Assembly (NCBI GenBank): GCA_024364805.1
Contig: CM044507.1
Location: forward strand, 6,905,328-6,925,630
DNA from: Euprymna scolopes
Taxonomy: Eukaryota > Mollusca > Cephalopoda > Sepiida > Sepiolidae
Direction of reading: 5' to 3'
Length of the DNA: 20,303 bases
The notes under the pieces were generated by a model that saw only the letters and a list, made by a program, of their open reading frames with translations, had not been told where the DNA came from and ran no database searches. Shown piece after piece: positions 19,445 to 20,303 of this stretch. How positions within the stretch are numbered: position 1 is the stretch's first letter; every line of letters begins with the position of its first letter. The translations under genes and the position numbers were made by a program.

Positions 19445-20303
19445 ATCAAAACGTTTACTACAATTCTTTGTTAAAAGCTCAACTATAAAGCAGTGCACTC
19501 TATTTTTCATTACTGAATATGGATTATGACAGTTTCAGCTCTCGGTCTACTTACTGAGAAAAGAAGGATAGTAACAGTAGTTTGTAGCTTTGAGCTATCA
19601 AAAAACAGTTATTACGAATAAGTTATCATAGAAGCATAACGTAGTCATCGTGTCACACAAGAAAGTAGGTTAGTTATCACAGAAACATATAATTCAAAGA
19701 TGTCCATTCTTAATTTTTCAATGTTGCTTTTTATTAATAAATTTCTATTTTTTTTTCATTCTATTTTAAATTTAATTTATATTTTAATCCAGAAGTGATG
19801 TCTACACACAATATTTTCTTACTCTTCTAATTAAATGCAGATCTTTCTACAAATAACAGCCATAAAAATAACTTATTTAAAAATACTTTTATTCCTATAA
19901 AACAGTACCTTCCCATACAATGTTATCATACATTCAACAATTATTTTTATTATAACCATACAAAAGATGTTGCTTCTACATAAGTCTGTTACTGCAAGGA
20001 TGCTCTTTCTTACTTATGAACTGATATGAACATTTGAATGTTCATTATTATTTATAAATTTGATAATTAAAAAAAACTATGATTAATACGTAAAAATACT
20101 AAAAAAAAAAAATGATGTAAAAATACTTATATGAGGTTCAAAGAGAAGAATGGTATTTCCTAAGGTTCTTCATTTTTCCTTGGCAATGCTTGTGCACTAA
20201 TCTTCCTTGTTATAGATAAAGCTATAAATTATCAAAGATTTTTATATCATGTTGTTTAATATGAGAGTTAAATGAAAGAATACGTAAGCATATCTATCTA
20301 TTA
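19445..20303. other. AT-rich stretch, no gene recognised
   Basis: No exon, RNA gene or named repeat was seen. Short frames on both strands around 19322-19529 are produced by the hammerhead-bearing repeat and its TA-rich tail. Confidence 0.45.

Noticed and set aside
1-20303. CRISPR array, operon, prophage or other prokaryotic system
   Set aside because: Spliced protocadherin exons, microsatellites and eukaryotic transposons show nuclear animal DNA; no regularly spaced repeats or bacterial-type gene clusters are present.

Overview
The window looks like AT-rich, repeat-laden nuclear DNA of a metazoan, most likely an octopus-like coleoid cephalopod. That placement is an inference. It rests on a large intronless ectodomain exon of a protocadherin, a gene class hugely expanded in octopuses, sitting among long (TA)n tracts, a Penelope-like retroelement, a mariner relic and tRNA-derived repeat debris. 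No bacterial-type gene organisation is present.

Layout: 1-8.9 kb is mostly AT-rich spacer. Its only suggestive content is a decayed BTB-domain-like stretch on the minus strand (about 1.0-1.46 kb), a 49-bp sequence present twice in opposite orientation 4.2 kb apart, and a 60-bp (AT)n tract. At 8959-9723 lies a 5'-truncated Penelope-like element that keeps its GIY-YIG endonuclease reading frame and is bounded by inverted terminal segments with a hammerhead-like core. The stretch 9.7-11.3 kb is AT-rich spacer.

The real gene of the window is a protocadherin on the plus strand. A probable 5' non-coding exon ends at a strong donor (11570/11571). A large exon (acceptor after 12343, ATG at 12383, donor after 14839) encodes the signal peptide, six cadherin repeats, the transmembrane helix and 100 residues of cytoplasmic tail. 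A second coding exon (15969-16131) adds 54 tail residues and leaves in phase 1, so the last exon(s) lie further 3'. Inside the large exon, base composition shifts from about 28% GC in EC3 to about 45% near EC6. This is compatible with gene conversion of the membrane-proximal part among paralogues.

The introns and 3' half are full of secondary-structure DNA: a 128-bp near-perfect palindrome directly upstream of the tail exon, a 48-bp perfect palindrome, several (TA)n tracts, a diverged tandem duplication, an internally deleted mariner inserted into a TA microsatellite, and a textbook type I hammerhead ribozyme (19283-19327) at the head of an unidentified repeat. The hammerhead is the most striking item outside the gene. 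Percent-GC values are hand counts on sampled lines; all other assignments come from reading the sequence, without database searches.
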